From: Betaproteobacteria bacterium
Lineage (GTDB): Bacteria; Pseudomonadota; Gammaproteobacteria; Burkholderiales; SG8-41
DNA: 36,672 nt
Assembly: GCA_021730905.1 (NCBI GenBank)
Contig: JAKFYK010000065.1
Coordinates: forward strand, 1-36,672
Reading direction: 5' to 3'
Shown: in pieces, positions 28,624 through 36,672 of the stretch
How positions within the stretch are numbered: position 1 is the first letter of the stretch
Layout of the letters: each line of letters starts with the position of its first letter
The notes under the pieces: generated by a model
Database searches by the model: none
Told to the model about the DNA's origin: nothing
What the model saw: the letters and a program-made list of their open reading frames with translations, nothing else
Position numbers and translations under genes: made by a program

Positions 28624-29208
28624 ATGCCAAAAATTACCCGTGATAGCCTGATGACGCTTGAAGCCTATGCGAGGGCGCGCAACGATTTTCGCGCGCGCGT
28701 GATGGCGCACAAGAAAACACGCACGGTGCCTCTGGGTGAGAACGTCACACTGATTTTCGAGGATGAACTCACCATGCGCTATCAGGTGCAGGAGATGCTG
28801 CGTGTTGAAAAAATCTTCGAAGAGGCGGGTATACAAAGCGAGCTGGAAGCGTATAACCCGATGATTCCCGACGGCAGCAACTGGAAAGCGACGATGATGA
28901 TCGAATACCCGGATGTCGAAGAACGAAGTCGCATGCTGGGCGAACTGATCGGCATCGAAGACCGCGTGTGGGTGCGCGTCGCCAGTTTCGCGCCGGTGTT
29001 TGCGATCGCCGATGAGGATCTGGATCGCTCAACGGATGAAAAAACCTCTGCAGTGCACTTCCTGCGCTTTGAGCTTGATGGCAAACTTAAACAATCATTG
29101 GCGTCGGGGGAGGCATTGGCCGCCGGCGTGGATCACCCGCGGTACCGAGTGTCAGTTGACCCGATGCCAGCAGCCATCGTCGCAGCGTTGCTGGCCGATT
29201 TACATTAA
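28624..29208 (+). CDS. DUF3501 family protein
   Basis: The 194-aa soluble protein starts MPKITRDSLMTLEAYARARN; LTMRYQVQEMLRVEKIFEEA followed by YNPMIPDGSNWKATMMIEYP is the conserved DUF3501 block. No metal-binding or catalytic motif is obvious. The DSLMTLEAYARAR...FRARVMAHKK start and the VHFLRFELD segment match the family throughout. DUF3501 genes recur next to rubrerythrin and the Fe-S protein in proteobacteria, implying a shared pathway. The function is unknown. It lies 4 bp after the Fe-S gene, so it is cotranscribed with it. Confidence 0.85.
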   Translation: MPKITRDSLMTLEAYARARNDFRARVMAHKKTRTVPLGENVTLIFEDELTMRYQVQEMLRVEKIFEEAGIQSELEAYNPMIPDGSNWKATMMIEYPDVEERSRMLGELIGIEDRVWVRVASFAPVFAIADEDLDRSTDEKTSAVHFLRFELDGKLKQSLASGEALAAGVDHPRYRVSVDPMPAAIVAALLADLH

Positions 29209-29240
29209 GCATATGTTTCCATTGGTAATTTTAGTGAAAT

Positions 29241-29807
29241 ATGCTCAAAGTTGAGCAAACCTCGCTTCGCCGGTGTTGGCACGCTATCGCAGCGGCGACA
29301 GTGGGAGCGCTATTCATCGTGGCGCCCGTTGCGGCTCAGTGGAAAGATTGGGACTACGATCTTGATCAGGAAAAGAAGCCTTGGACAGAATTGCAGGCGA
29401 AAATTCCGCCTTATCCCAAACCCGAGAACCTCCTCAAATTCGATGTGGGAGAAGCTTCGCTGCATCGTTATTTCGTCGACGGCACGTCGGTGTCGGTGGG
29501 CGACGACGGGGTGGTGCGCTACACCCTGATGATCAGGACTGGCGGTGGCGCGACCAATGTATCATTTGAGGGCATACGCTGCGAGGCACGCGAGGTCAAG
29601 GTTTACGCCTTTGGCCGGCCCAACAGCGAGTGGTCGCGTGCGCGTGATTCGCAATGGAAACGCATAGAATTCCGGGTTGCCAGCAATCATCACCTTACGC
29701 TGCACCGCGAGTATTTTTGCCCCGCTAGAAAATGGGCTGCGCCAGCGAAGCAAATCGTTCAAACGTTGAGGTATGGGCCAGCGGCGCCACGGCAGCCGGG
29801 AGAATAG
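29241..29807 (+). CDS. CNP1-like family protein, exported
   Basis: The 188-aa protein has an N-terminal hydrophobic signal (about residues 13-33, HAIAAATVGALFIVAPVAAQ). The mature part starts with WKDWDYDLDQEKKPWTELQA and contains YFVDGTSVSVGDDGVVRYTL and FEGIRCEAREVKVYAFGRPN, the CNP1-like domain first noted in a neisserial cryptic protein. Residues RVASNHHLTLHREYFCP complete the domain. Function is unknown and it is probably periplasmic. In betaproteobacteria it commonly sits between proB and rppH, as it does here with four genes inserted. It converges with proB. Confidence 0.85.
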   Translation: MLKVEQTSLRRCWHAIAAATVGALFIVAPVAAQWKDWDYDLDQEKKPWTELQAKIPPYPKPENLLKFDVGEASLHRYFVDGTSVSVGDDGVVRYTLMIRTGGGATNVSFEGIRCEAREVKVYAFGRPNSEWSRARDSQWKRIEFRVASNHHLTLHREYFCPARKWAAPAKQIVQTLRYGPAAPRQPGE

Positions 29808-29891
29808 CAAGCGCTTGTAGTCGGGTATCTGTGTCGCACCCCTAACTCGCGAAAGCGCAGGTTGCCTATGCCGCAAGCTGCCAGTGCTATT

Positions 29892-31010
29892 TCACAGTAA
29901 TACCAAGTTGTCCCGATGAATCAGCTCCGGTTCGTCGACGTACCCCAGCTTGGCTTCGATTTCGCTCGACGGCGTGCGCAGGATGCGCCGCGTTTCCGAT
30001 GCGCTGTAATTGACCAGCCCGCGCGCGATTTCGCGATTGGAGTCATCGTGGCAACTCACCGCCTCGCCGCGTTCAAACTCGCCGCTGACGTCATAAACGC
30101 CGATCGGCAGCAGGCTTTTGCCATCGGCCGTCAGCGCCCGCGCCGCGCCTGCGTCAAGCATAAGACTGCCGCGCGTTTGCAAATGATCGGCCAGCCATTG
30201 TTTGCGCGCGGCAAGCGTGGCGGATTTCGCCAGCAACAGTGTTCCAATGCGCTCGCCTTGCGCGAGGCGCACCAGCACCTCGGGCTCATGGCCCGATGCA
30301 ATAATGGTGTGCGCGCCGCCGCGTGCTGCGCGCTGCGCGGCAACGACTTTGGTGATCATGCCGCCCAAGCCGATGTGACTGCCCGCGCCGCCCGCCATCT
30401 TTTCTAGAGCCGGGTCGCCAGCGTCGGCCTCGGTCACCAGTTTGGCCTGCGGATGCGTGCGCGGGTCGGCATCGAACAAACCGGTTTGATCGGTAAGAAT
30501 CACCAGCACGTCGGCTTCGATGAGATTGGTGACCAGCGATCCCAGCGTGTCGTTGTCACCGACGCGGATTTCATCGGTGGCAACCGTGTCGTTTTCGTTG
30601 ATGATGGGGATGACGCCAAGCGCCAGCAGCGTGCGCAGCGTGGATCGCGCATTGAGATAACGCTTGCGGTCGGCGAGATCGTCGTGCGTGAGCAAAATCT
30701 GCGAGGTGAGCAGGCCATGCACGCGAAAGCATGATTCATAAACCTGCACCAGCCCCATCTGGCCGACGGCCGCTGCCGCTTGCAATTCATGCACGGCGTG
30801 TGGGCGCTTGCGCCAGCCGAGCCGCTGCATGCCTTCGGCGATGGCGCCGCTGGAAACCAGCACGACTTCGCGGTTCAGTTTGCGCAATTGCGCGATTTGC
30901 GCCGCCCAGCGCGCGAGCGCGGCGTGATCCAGCCCCTGGCCCTGATTGGTGACGAGGCTGGAGCCGACCTTGACCACGAAACGTTTAGCGGTTTTCAGGG
31001 GCGATGTCAT
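29892..31010 (-). CDS. proB: Glutamate 5-kinase with PUA domain
   Basis: The 372-aa enzyme phosphorylates glutamate in the first step of proline synthesis. The amino-acid-kinase domain shows [20 protein letters not shown] at the start, [32 protein letters not shown] and the glycine-rich [22 protein letters not shown]-terminal PUA domain runs from about residue 275 ([20 protein letters not shown] to the end), as in E. coli. It follows obgE with an 18-bp gap, the common rplU-rpmA-obgE-proB cluster. Confidence 0.95.
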   Translation of the reverse strand: MTSPLKTAKRFVVKVGSSLVTNQGQGLDHAALARWAAQIAQLRKLNREVVLVSSGAIAEGMQRLGWRKRPHAVHELQAAAAVGQMGLVQVYESCFRVHGLLTSQILLTHDDLADRKRYLNARSTLRTLLALGVIPIINENDTVATDEIRVGDNDTLGSLVTNLIEADVLVILTDQTGLFDADPRTHPQAKLVTEADAGDPALEKMAGGAGSHIGLGGMITKVVAAQRAARGGAHTIIASGHEPEVLVRLAQGERIGTLLLAKSATLAARKQWLADHLQTRGSLMLDAGAARALTADGKSLLPIGVYDVSGEFERGEAVSCHDDSNREIARGLVNYSASETRRILRTPSSEIEAKLGYVDEPELIHRDNLVLL

Positions 31011-31028
31011 GGGGTGAAACTGACCGTG

Positions 31029-32099
31029 TTAAACGGAAATTGACGCAGGAGAATCCACACTGGTGTCGATTGCGGCGTGCCTGTCGGGCGCGAGCGATTC
31101 CAGGTGACGCATGATTTCCTGTACCAGCACCGGGCAGCCGTTGCCCGAGATCGCGGAGATGGCGAAAACCCTGCCCTTCCAGCGCAGGCGTCTGACGATG
31201 TCCTTGGTGGTTTTCTCGCGCATTTCTTCCGGCAGCAGGTCGATTTTGTTGAGTACCAGCCAGCGCGGCTTTTTATACAGCGCTTCGTCGTACTTGCGCA
31301 ATTCGGCGACGATGGCCCTGGCGTCTGTTACCGGATCGGCGTCCTCGTCGAGCGGGGCGACGTCGATTAAATGCAACAATAGCCGAGTGCGCGCGAGATG
31401 GCGCAGAAACTGGTGCCCGAGTCCAGCGCCTTCTGCGGCGCCTTCAATCAAGCCGGGAATATCGGCGATGACGAAACTGCGGTTCATGTTGGCGCGCACC
31501 ACGCCCAGGTTAGGATGCAGCGTGGTGAACGGATAGTCGGCGACTTTGGGCTTGGCGGCGGAAACGGCGCGGATCAGTGTCGATTTTCCGGCATTGGGCA
31601 TGCCGAGCAAGCCGACGTCGGCCAATACTTTCAGTTCGAGCTTGAGCTTTCGATTCTCTCCCTCTTCACCGCGAGTAAACTGGCGCGGCGCGCGGTTGGT
31701 GCTCGACTTGAAATGCAGATTGCCGATGCCGCCTTTACCACCCTTCGCAATAAGCGCACGCTGCTGATGGTGATTCAGGTCCGCGAGTAATTCACCGGTT
31801 TCCGCATCGGCGATCACTGTGCCCACAGGCATGCGCAGTTCGATGTCTTCGGCGCCACGGCCGTAGCAATCCGAGCCTTGGCCCTTCTCGCCATTCTTGG
31901 CGCGGTGAATGCGCGCATAGCGGTAGTCGATCAGCGTGTTGATGTTGCCATCCGCGATGGCATAAATACTGCCACCGCGACCGCCGTCGCCTCCGTCGGG
32001 CCCGCCGCGCGGAATAAATTTTTCGCGACGGAAGCTGGCCATGCCATCGCCACCATTGCCGGCATGAACTTCGATAAGCGCTTCGTCTATAAACTTCAT
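31029..32099 (-). CDS. obgE: Obg/CgtA GTPase
   Basis: The 356-aa protein has the glycine-rich Obg fold first ([35 protein letters not shown]), then the G domain with G1 [10 protein letters not shown]3 [10 protein letters not shown]4 NKID and G5 SA. It assists 50S ribosomal subunit assembly and links translation to growth control. The C-terminal extension is short. It lies downstream of rplU-rpmA beyond an intrinsic terminator, so part of its transcription must be by read-through or from its own promoter. Confidence 0.96.
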   Translation of the reverse strand: MKFIDEALIEVHAGNGGDGMASFRREKFIPRGGPDGGDGGRGGSIYAIADGNINTLIDYRYARIHRAKNGEKGQGSDCYGRGAEDIELRMPVGTVIADAETGELLADLNHHQQRALIAKGGKGGIGNLHFKSSTNRAPRQFTRGEEGENRKLKLELKVLADVGLLGMPNAGKSTLIRAVSAAKPKVADYPFTTLHPNLGVVRANMNRSFVIADIPGLIEGAAEGAGLGHQFLRHLARTRLLLHLIDVAPLDEDADPVTDARAIVAELRKYDEALYKKPRWLVLNKIDLLPEEMREKTTKDIVRRLRWKGRVFAISAISGNGCPVLVQEIMRHLESLAPDRHAAIDTSVDSPASISV

Positions 32100-32144
32100 T
32101 TTAAAAACACGTAGTTACGTTTAAATTCATCAGGCATCGGAGAC

Positions 32145-32171
32145 AAAAAAGCCCTGTCGGCGACAGGGCTT
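32145..32171 (-). terminator. Intrinsic terminator after rpmA
   Basis: On the minus strand AAGCCCTGTCG pairs with CGACAGGGC(TT), followed by a T6 run (complement of 32145-32150). It lies 23 bp after the rpmA stop and would terminate or attenuate the rplU-rpmA transcript before obgE. Confidence 0.88.
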
Positions 32172-32193
32172 GTTGCCAATATCTGCGCGAATC

Positions 32194-32460
32194 TCAGGCC
32201 GGTCCGACGCCAATCACGCTGACCACGGTGTGGCGTTGCGGACCTTTTTGCGAGAAATCGACGCGCCCGGTGACTTTCGCAAACAGTGTGTGGTCGCGGC
32301 CCATGCCGACGTTGTCGCCTGCGTGCATGCGCGTGCCGCGTTGACGCACGATGATGCTGCCCGCCGGAATGAGTTCGCCCCCGAAGGCTTTAACGCCGAG
32401 GCGCTTGGATTCCGAGTCACGGCCGTTACGTGAGCTGCCGCCGGCTTTTTTGTGTGCCAT
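32194..32460 (-). CDS. rpmA: 50S ribosomal protein L27
   Basis: The 88-aa protein starts [20 protein letters not shown] and includes [20 protein letters not shown] and [18 protein letters not shown], matching L27 along its length. The N-terminal tail reaches the peptidyl transferase centre. It lies 8 bp after rplU and is followed by an intrinsic terminator. Confidence 0.97.
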   Translation of the reverse strand: MAHKKAGGSSRNGRDSESKRLGVKAFGGELIPAGSIIVRQRGTRMHAGDNVGMGRDHTLFAKVTGRVDFSQKGPQRHTVVSVIGVGPA

Positions 32461-32468
32461 GTGTGTCC

Positions 32469-32780
32469 TTACCCTGTGATGCCGAGAATCTCGATCTCGG
32501 TGTAGTTCTGACGATGCCCCTGCTGCTTGCGATAGTGCTTGCGGCGGCGCATCTTGAAAATATGCACCTTGTCGCCGCGACCGTGCGCGAGCACTTTGGC
32601 TGTGACTGAAGCGCCCGTCACCAACGGCGTACCCAATTTGACTGCTTCGCCCTCGCCAACAGCCAGCACCTGGTCCAGAACAATTTCTGCGCCAACATCT
32701 GCAAGTAGTTGTTCTACCTTGACTTTTTGACCGCCGCTAACGCGGTACTGCTTGCCGCCCGTTTTTACGACCGCATACAT
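32469..32780 (-). CDS. rplU: 50S ribosomal protein L21
   Basis: The 103-aa protein starts [20 protein letters not shown]. The C-terminal part ([20 protein letters not shown], then YTEIEILGI) is the L21 signature. The start is ATG 32780, preceded by GGGG within GAACGGGGTCTACC. The frame extends 50 codons further upstream but that part runs through the promoter and lacks family character. It is the first gene of the rplU-rpmA-obgE-proB cluster and is divergent from ispB. Confidence 0.97.
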   Translation of the reverse strand: MYAVVKTGGKQYRVSGGQKVKVEQLLADVGAEIVLDQVLAVGEGEAVKLGTPLVTGASVTAKVLAHGRGDKVHIFKMRRRKHYRKQQGHRQNYTEIEILGITG

Positions 32781-32853
32781 GGTAGACCCCGTTCTGTATG
32801 GGCTTCGGCACCGGCAATACCGCCAGCAACAAGCCCACTTCGGAAAACCGAGT

Positions 32854-32882
32854 ATTCTACAAAAAATGAGGCATTTAGTCAA
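32854..32882 (-). promoter_or_regulatory. Promoter of rplU-rpmA
   Basis: On the minus strand TTGACT (complement of 32877-32882) and TAGAAT (complement of 32854-32859) are 17 bp apart. Transcription would begin near 32847, leaving a leader of about 67 nt before rplU. Confidence 0.65.
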
Positions 32883-33031
32883 AACCAATACGCAAAGAAC
32901 AAACCGGGAATAATTCTTGGGTTTCAACAAGTTCCAGTGCTTTGGCCGATACCGGATGCGGGCGGTGCTAGCCTGCTTGCGGTATCATGCGCAATCTTCG
33001 CGGTTCTGATTGTGCCTATCCTGCTTATAGC

Positions 33032-34000
33032 GTGTCCATAGAAGCCATCCGCGAGTTTATTGCCGCGGACATGCAGGCAATAGACCGCGTTATTCGTTCC
33101 CGCCTGCATTCCGATGTGCCCCTGATTCGGCAAGTCGCGGAATATATCATCGGCGGTGGTGGCAAGCGCCTGCGTCCCGCGCTGGTGGTGTTATCGGCCG
33201 GTGCGTTCGGCTACGCAGGTACGCGGCACCGTGAATTTGCCGCGGTGATTGAGTTCATCCACACCGCGACCCTGTTGCATGACGATGTGGTAGATGAGTC
33301 GGCGCTGCGCCGCGGGCAGCCCACCGCGAATTCTCTGTTTGGAAACGCCGCCAGCGTGCTGGTGGGAGATTTTGTCTATTCGCGCGCTTTTCAGATGATG
33401 GTTGAGGCCGGCGATATGCGTATCCTCGAAGTGCTGGCCGAAGCGACCAATGTCATCGCGGAAGGCGAAGTGCTGCAACTGATGAATTGCCGCAATCCGT
33501 ATATCGAGGAAGAAGGCTATTTGCAGGTGATACGCTGCAAGACTGCGAAGCTGTTCGAGGCAGCCACACGCATCGGCGCATTGCTCGGCGGCGCATCGCC
33601 GGACGCCGAGGCGGCGATGGCGCGTTATGGCGCGCATCTGGGAACCGCGTTCCAGTTGATTGACGATGTGCTTGATTACAGCGGGGACCACACGGTCATC
33701 GGCAAGAACGTCGGTGACGACCTGGCTGAAGGCAAGCCGACGTTGCCGCTGATTCATGCCATGCGGCAGGGTACGGCTGCGCAGGTGGCCGCCGTGCGCC
33801 GCGCGATCGAGGCGGGAGGCCTTGATGAACTCACGGCGGTTCTTGACGCAATCCGTGAAACAGGCGCGCTGGACTATGCGCGGAATCGCGCGGGTGCTGA
33901 AGCACAGTTGGCGCGTGCCGAATTGTCGGGGCTGCCTGACACCAGGCAACGTGAATTTCTGCTACAATTAGCGGACTTCTCGGTGACGCGAAGTTATTGA
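33032..34000 (+). CDS. ispB: Polyprenyl diphosphate synthase (octaprenyl type)
   Basis: The 322-aa trans-prenyltransferase makes the side chain of ubiquinone. The first Asp-rich motif is LLHDDVVDESALRRG with G-K-R-L-R-P before it (GGGGKRLRPALVVLS). The second is FQLIDDVLDYSGD. I start at GTG 33032 (product MSIEAIREFIAADMQ...), which gives the usual family length; an in-frame ATG at 32987 would add 15 unconserved residues. No clear ribosome site precedes either. Placement opposite rplU is conserved in beta- and gammaproteobacteria. Confidence 0.93.
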   Translation: MSIEAIREFIAADMQAIDRVIRSRLHSDVPLIRQVAEYIIGGGGKRLRPALVVLSAGAFGYAGTRHREFAAVIEFIHTATLLHDDVVDESALRRGQPTANSLFGNAASVLVGDFVYSRAFQMMVEAGDMRILEVLAEATNVIAEGEVLQLMNCRNPYIEEEGYLQVIRCKTAKLFEAATRIGALLGGASPDAEAAMARYGAHLGTAFQLIDDVLDYSGDHTVIGKNVGDDLAEGKPTLPLIHAMRQGTAAQVAAVRRAIEAGGLDELTAVLDAIRETGALDYARNRAGAEAQLARAELSGLPDTRQREFLLQLADFSVTRSY

Positions 34001-34036
34001 GTTTCGGGTTGTATGATTTGCCTGTTTTAGTTACCG

Positions 34037-34058
34037 ACGCGGCTTGGCCGCGTGTTTT
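34037..34058 (+). terminator. Candidate intrinsic terminator after ispB
   Basis: ACGCGGC (34037-34043), loop TTG, GCCGCGT (34047-34053), followed by GTTTTGT. The perfect 7-bp stem lies 37 bp after the ispB stop and before the tRNA; the T-run is short. Confidence 0.5.
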
Positions 34059-34103
34059 GTCTGTGGGTGGATGGCAGCGTTGTTTTTGCCGGCCGCTTTC
34101 ATT

Positions 34104-34180
34104 CGGGGTGTAGCTCAGCCTGGTAGAGTACTGCGTTCGGGACGCAGGAGTCGGAGGTTCGAACCCTCTCACCCCGACCA
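34104..34180 (+). tRNA. tRNA-Pro (anticodon CGG)
   Basis: The 77-nt cloverleaf has acceptor CGGGGTG pairing with CACCCCG, a D arm AGCTCAGCCTGGTAGAG, anticodon stem CTGCG/CGCAG around loop TTCGGGA (anticodon CGG, reading CCG), and T arm GGAGG-TTCGAAC-CCTCT with one mismatch or wobble. The 3' CCA is encoded. The gene is transcribed alone between ispB and the PP0621/pilS genes. The same neighbourhood (ispB then tRNA-Pro) is known from betaproteobacteria. Confidence 0.97.
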
Positions 34181-34298
34181 ATTCCTTGTAGATCCTTTGT
34201 AGGTCTGCTTCTTGCCACAGTCATGCGAATGCCGCGTACTCGACGCCGACGCGGGATTGCGGCAGACTTCCCCGGTCTCTTTAAATAGCGATGCCTTC

Positions 34299-34532
34299 AT
34301 GGGCAAATACCTGTTGCTGATAGGTGGCGCCATTCTGGTCTACTGGATCGTGCGCGCGGCGCTGCGGCGCCGCAGCCGCGAGATTGCGCAACGACAGGAC
34401 AAAGCCGCGCCCGAAGACATGGTGCGTTGCACCGTTTGTGGTACACACCTGCCGCGCGGCGAAAGCCTTACCGTTGGCGGGCAATTTTATTGCTGTGTCG
34501 AACATCAGCGCCGGCACGATCCGGGCGCCTGA
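34299..34532 (+). CDS. PP0621-family small protein, one membrane helix plus Cys motif
   Basis: The 77-aa protein starts MGKYLLLIGGAILVYWIVRA, an N-terminal membrane helix, followed by a basic stretch (LRRRSREIAQRQDK) and a C-terminal MVRCTVCGTHLPRGESLTVG and QFYCCVEHQRRH. The C-x2-C ... C-C-x2-H arrangement suggests a small zinc-binding site facing the cytoplasm. This layout matches the PP0621 family of unknown function. The frame is open 29 codons upstream from a TTG, but the ATG at 34299 begins the family sequence. It lies 6 bp before pilS. Confidence 0.8.
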   Translation: MGKYLLLIGGAILVYWIVRAALRRRSREIAQRQDKAAPEDMVRCTVCGTHLPRGESLTVGGQFYCCVEHQRRHDPGA

Positions 34533-34538
34533 TCCCCA

Positions 34539-36152
34539 ATGGCGGCGCTCGCGGAAAGGCAAGTGCTTCTGAACGCCGACGGTGCGGCGATTCCTCCGGG
34601 CTATCCGGAATCGTACTGGCGCTCGCTGCATTTCTTCAATATCTATCGCCTGATCATCGCGCTGGTGCTGTTCATGGGCGCGTTGTTTGGCCAGGCCACT
34701 TCTCATCTGGGCTCCTACGACCGGACACTATTCATGCAGGTGTCGGTGGGATACTTGTTATTCGGTATCGCTTGCGCGGGCGTGATCAGGACGCGCTGGC
34801 GATTCAGCGTGCAACTGGCGGCGCAGGTGATTGCCGATATCTGTTTCATTGTGATCCTGATTTATGCAAGCAACGGCATTACCAGTGGTTTGGGTTTGTT
34901 GTTATTGACGACACTGGCGGGCGCCGGTTTGATCAGCCGCGGACGGCTCACCTTGTTCTACGCGGCGCTCGCCAGCATTGCCGTGCTGCTCGAGCATTCC
35001 TACGAAGTGATTGTTTTTCAGGACGGCGCTTCGCAATACATACAAGCCGGGTTCCTGTCGATCGGCTACTTTGCCACAGCGCTGGTGGCGCATACGCTGG
35101 CAAGGTTGACACAGCAGAGCGAACAGATCGCGGCGCAACGCGGCATTGATCTGGCGAATCTGTCTGAGGTAAACAGGCTGGTCATTCAGGACATGCCGGA
35201 CGGTGTCGTGGTGGTGGACGGCGCCGGTGTCATACGCCAGATCAACAAACAGGCGGAAGCGCTGTTGGGTACTTTGCGTGAACGCGATGGCGTCATGCTG
35301 GTGGATTACTCGCCGGGTCTGGCGGCGCATCTTGCACGGTGGCGCTCTGGTGCAGCGGGCGTTGCATCGGGATATGCCGCGTCGATGGACGAACGGCACG
35401 GGCTGCGGTTCGTGCCGGTGAGCGACCGGCCGGACGCCGGCACGGTTATTTTTCTCGAGGATCTGAGTCGCGTGCGGGAAGAGGCGCAACAGATGAAGCT
35501 AGCCGCGATTGGGCGGCTTACAGCCAACATCGCGCATGAAATCCGCAATCCGCTGGGTTCGATCAGCCATGCAGCTCAATTGCTGTATGAGGAGGCGGAA
35601 GGCGTCTCGACCACGCGGCGCCTGCTCGGCATCATCCACGACAACACGCAACGGCTGAATCGCATGGTCAACGACGTGCTGGGCCTCAATCGGGGGCAGG
35701 TGGCGCATCTGGAGGCAGTGGCAATAGAAGATTTTGTGCGGCAATTCGTAACCGAGTTTGCAGAAACCGAGGGTGCCGACAGTCATATATTCACGGTGCG
35801 GGCCGACGCGGGGCTGTTGGTGACTTTTGATCGCACGCATTTGAATCAGATTCTGTGGAATTTGTGCCGCAACGCGTTGCGGCACTGCCGCGGCAAGCCC
35901 GGCAGCATCAGCGTCGTCGCGCATAGGGTGCGCGTCAGCCGTGTTGTAAAATTGGATGTGATCGATGACGGTCCCGGTGTGGCGCCGGCGGTGCGCGGCG
36001 GACTGTTCGAGCCGTTCGTCACTGCGGCGTCGGGTGGAACGGGGCTCGGCTTGTATATCGCGAGGGAGTTATGTGCGGCTAATGGCGCCACGCTGGATTA
36101 TGTTGAGAGTTCCGCGGGTGCACAGTTCACATTGACATGCAGGGTGGGTTGA
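34539..36152 (+). CDS. pilS: PilS-like membrane sensor histidine kinase
   Basis: The 537-aa protein has about six membrane helices in residues 30-190 (YRLIIALVLFMGALFG, then FSVQLAAQVIADICFIVILI and others), a PAS-like domain (VNRLVIQDMPDGVVVVDGAG) at about 205-310, a HisKA domain with the phosphorylated His in NIAHEIRNPLGSISHAAQLL (about residue 332), and an HATPase domain with N box WNLCRNALRH and G boxes DVIDDGPGVAP and SGGTGLGLYIA. Together with the NtrC-type regulator that overlaps its stop (TGATG), this fits PilS of the type IV pilus system. Without pil structural genes in the window, that name remains probable rather than certain. Confidence 0.87.
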   Translation: MAALAERQVLLNADGAAIPPGYPESYWRSLHFFNIYRLIIALVLFMGALFGQATSHLGSYDRTLFMQVSVGYLLFGIACAGVIRTRWRFSVQLAAQVIADICFIVILIYASNGITSGLGLLLLTTLAGAGLISRGRLTLFYAALASIAVLLEHSYEVIVFQDGASQYIQAGFLSIGYFATALVAHTLARLTQQSEQIAAQRGIDLANLSEVNRLVIQDMPDGVVVVDGAGVIRQINKQAEALLGTLRERDGVMLVDYSPGLAAHLARWRSGAAGVASGYAASMDERHGLRFVPVSDRPDAGTVIFLEDLSRVREEAQQMKLAAIGRLTANIAHEIRNPLGSISHAAQLLYEEAEGVSTTRRLLGIIHDNTQRLNRMVNDVLGLNRGQVAHLEAVAIEDFVRQFVTEFAETEGADSHIFTVRADAGLLVTFDRTHLNQILWNLCRNALRHCRGKPGSISVVAHRVRVSRVVKLDVIDDGPGVAPAVRGGLFEPFVTAASGGTGLGLYIARELCAANGATLDYVESSAGAQFTLTCRVG

Positions 36153-36672
36153 TGAACGCAAAGAGCCGTGTGCTGGTGGTGGATGACGAGGCGGACATAC
36201 GCGAACTGCTTGGTATGACGCTGGCGCGCATGGGCGTGGAAGCGCACAGCGCTGCGACGCAGGGAGAGGCGCTGGCGCTACTCACCGCCAACAGTTATGA
36301 CCTGTGCTTGACTGACATGCGTTTGCCGGATGGCGACGGGCTCGCCGTACTTGACTACGTAGCCAAAAATCATCCGCAGGTGCCGGTAGCGGTGATTACC
36401 GCGCATGGCAGCACTGAAAACGCGGTGGCGGCGCTGAAAGCGGGCGCATTTGATTACCTGGCCAAACCGGTGTCGCTGGATCAGTTGCGTGCGTTAATTC
36501 GCTCGGCGCTTAATCTGCCACGCAATGGCCACTCGCGGCGTACCGACAGTGCCGTTGCCGCCGAAGGCCCTGTGCTGGTGGGGAATTCGCCGCTGATGCA
36601 ACAGGCGCGACGCATGATAGACAAGCTTGCGCGCAGCCAGGCGCCGGTACATGTGACCGGCGAATCCGGCAG
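36152..36672 (+). CDS. pilR: PilR-like NtrC-family response regulator, cut by window end
   Basis: The first 173 residues are visible. A receiver domain starts MNAKSRVLVVDDEADIRELL, with phosphoacceptor Asp in YDLCLTDMRLPDGDGL and the conserved Thr/Lys in AVITAHGSTEN and FDYLAKPVS. After a linker the sigma-54 interaction AAA+ domain begins at LVGNSPLMQQARRMIDKLA, and the sequence ends in the Walker A motif (VTGESG). It overlaps the pilS stop, so it is the cognate regulator. The ATPase core and the DNA-binding helix-turn-helix lie beyond the window. Confidence 0.9.
   Translation, partial: MNAKSRVLVVDDEADIRELLGMTLARMGVEAHSAATQGEALALLTANSYDLCLTDMRLPDGDGLAVLDYVAKNHPQVPVAVITAHGSTENAVAALKAGAFDYLAKPVSLDQLRALIRSALNLPRNGHSRRTDSAVAAEGPVLVGNSPLMQQARRMIDKLARSQAPVHVTGESG

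Noticed and set aside
34179..34220. Phage attachment site at the 3' end of tRNA-Pro
   Set aside because: No integrase and no second copy of the tRNA 3' end are present downstream within the window.

Overview
The window is a dense, moderately GC-rich stretch of bacterial chromosome made mostly of housekeeping genes. Gene content and order point to a betaproteobacterium: pepA-holC-valS divergent from lptF-lptG; ilvB-ilvH-ilvC-psd-pssA-leuA; rplU-rpmA-obgE-proB divergent from ispB followed by tRNA-Pro; and a sigma factor coupled to DUF3619, DUF3106 and RDD genes. A Nitrosomonadales-like lineage is plausible, but I cannot name a genus from sequence alone. I see no rRNA, CRISPR array, prophage or insertion sequence.

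Layout. 1-2.6 kb: an edge-truncated DUF4126 membrane protein, then a convergent pair (metaxin-like glutathione S-transferase and an EntS-like MFS exporter) lying between two direct copies of a 22-bp AT-rich repeat. 2.6-8.1 kb, minus strand: valyl-tRNA synthetase fused to an upstream accessory protein, holC and pepA. 8.2-10.3 kb: lptF and lptG, the LPS-export permease subunits. 10.3-12.3 kb, minus strand: a sigma-70-family factor, DUF3619 membrane protein, DUF3106 secreted protein and RDD protein, overlapping end to end. 12.3-19.1 kb, plus strand: branched-chain amino-acid synthesis (ilvB, ilvH, ilvC), phosphatidylserine synthesis and decarboxylation (pssA, psd), and leuA preceded by a 33-codon leucine-rich leader peptide. 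19.1-20.8 kb, minus strand: wrbA, a HugZ-like gene and DUF2069. 20.8-22.7 kb: a YihY/BrkB membrane protein convergent with a lytic transglycosylase that follows proS. 24.4-26.6 kb, plus strand: an orphan spermidine-synthase-like protein, rppH and a CBS-pair protein. 26.6-29.8 kb: a rubrerythrin with its own strong promoter and terminator, a GlpC/heterodisulfide-reductase-like Fe-S protein, DUF3501 and a CNP1-like lipoprotein or secreted protein. 29.9-32.8 kb, minus strand: rplU, rpmA, obgE and proB. 33.0-36.7 kb, plus strand: ispB, tRNA-Pro(CGG), a PP0621-family protein, and a PilS/PilR-like two-component pair cut by the window end.

The least ordinary features are these. (1) A 13-bp AT-rich word, TAAGTATTTGTTT, occurs exactly five times, always at gene boundaries, and overlaps a start codon, a stop codon and a leader. 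(2) There is a candidate leuA attenuator with four consecutive Leu codons and mutually exclusive hairpin pairing. (3) An in-frame fusion gives ValRS about 194 extra N-terminal residues. (4) A 27-bp tandem repeat is inserted in the ValRS tRNA-binding region. (5) A probable peroxide-defence module combines a rubredoxin-less rubrerythrin with an Fe-S partner.

There is no gene-free stretch longer than about 300 bases.
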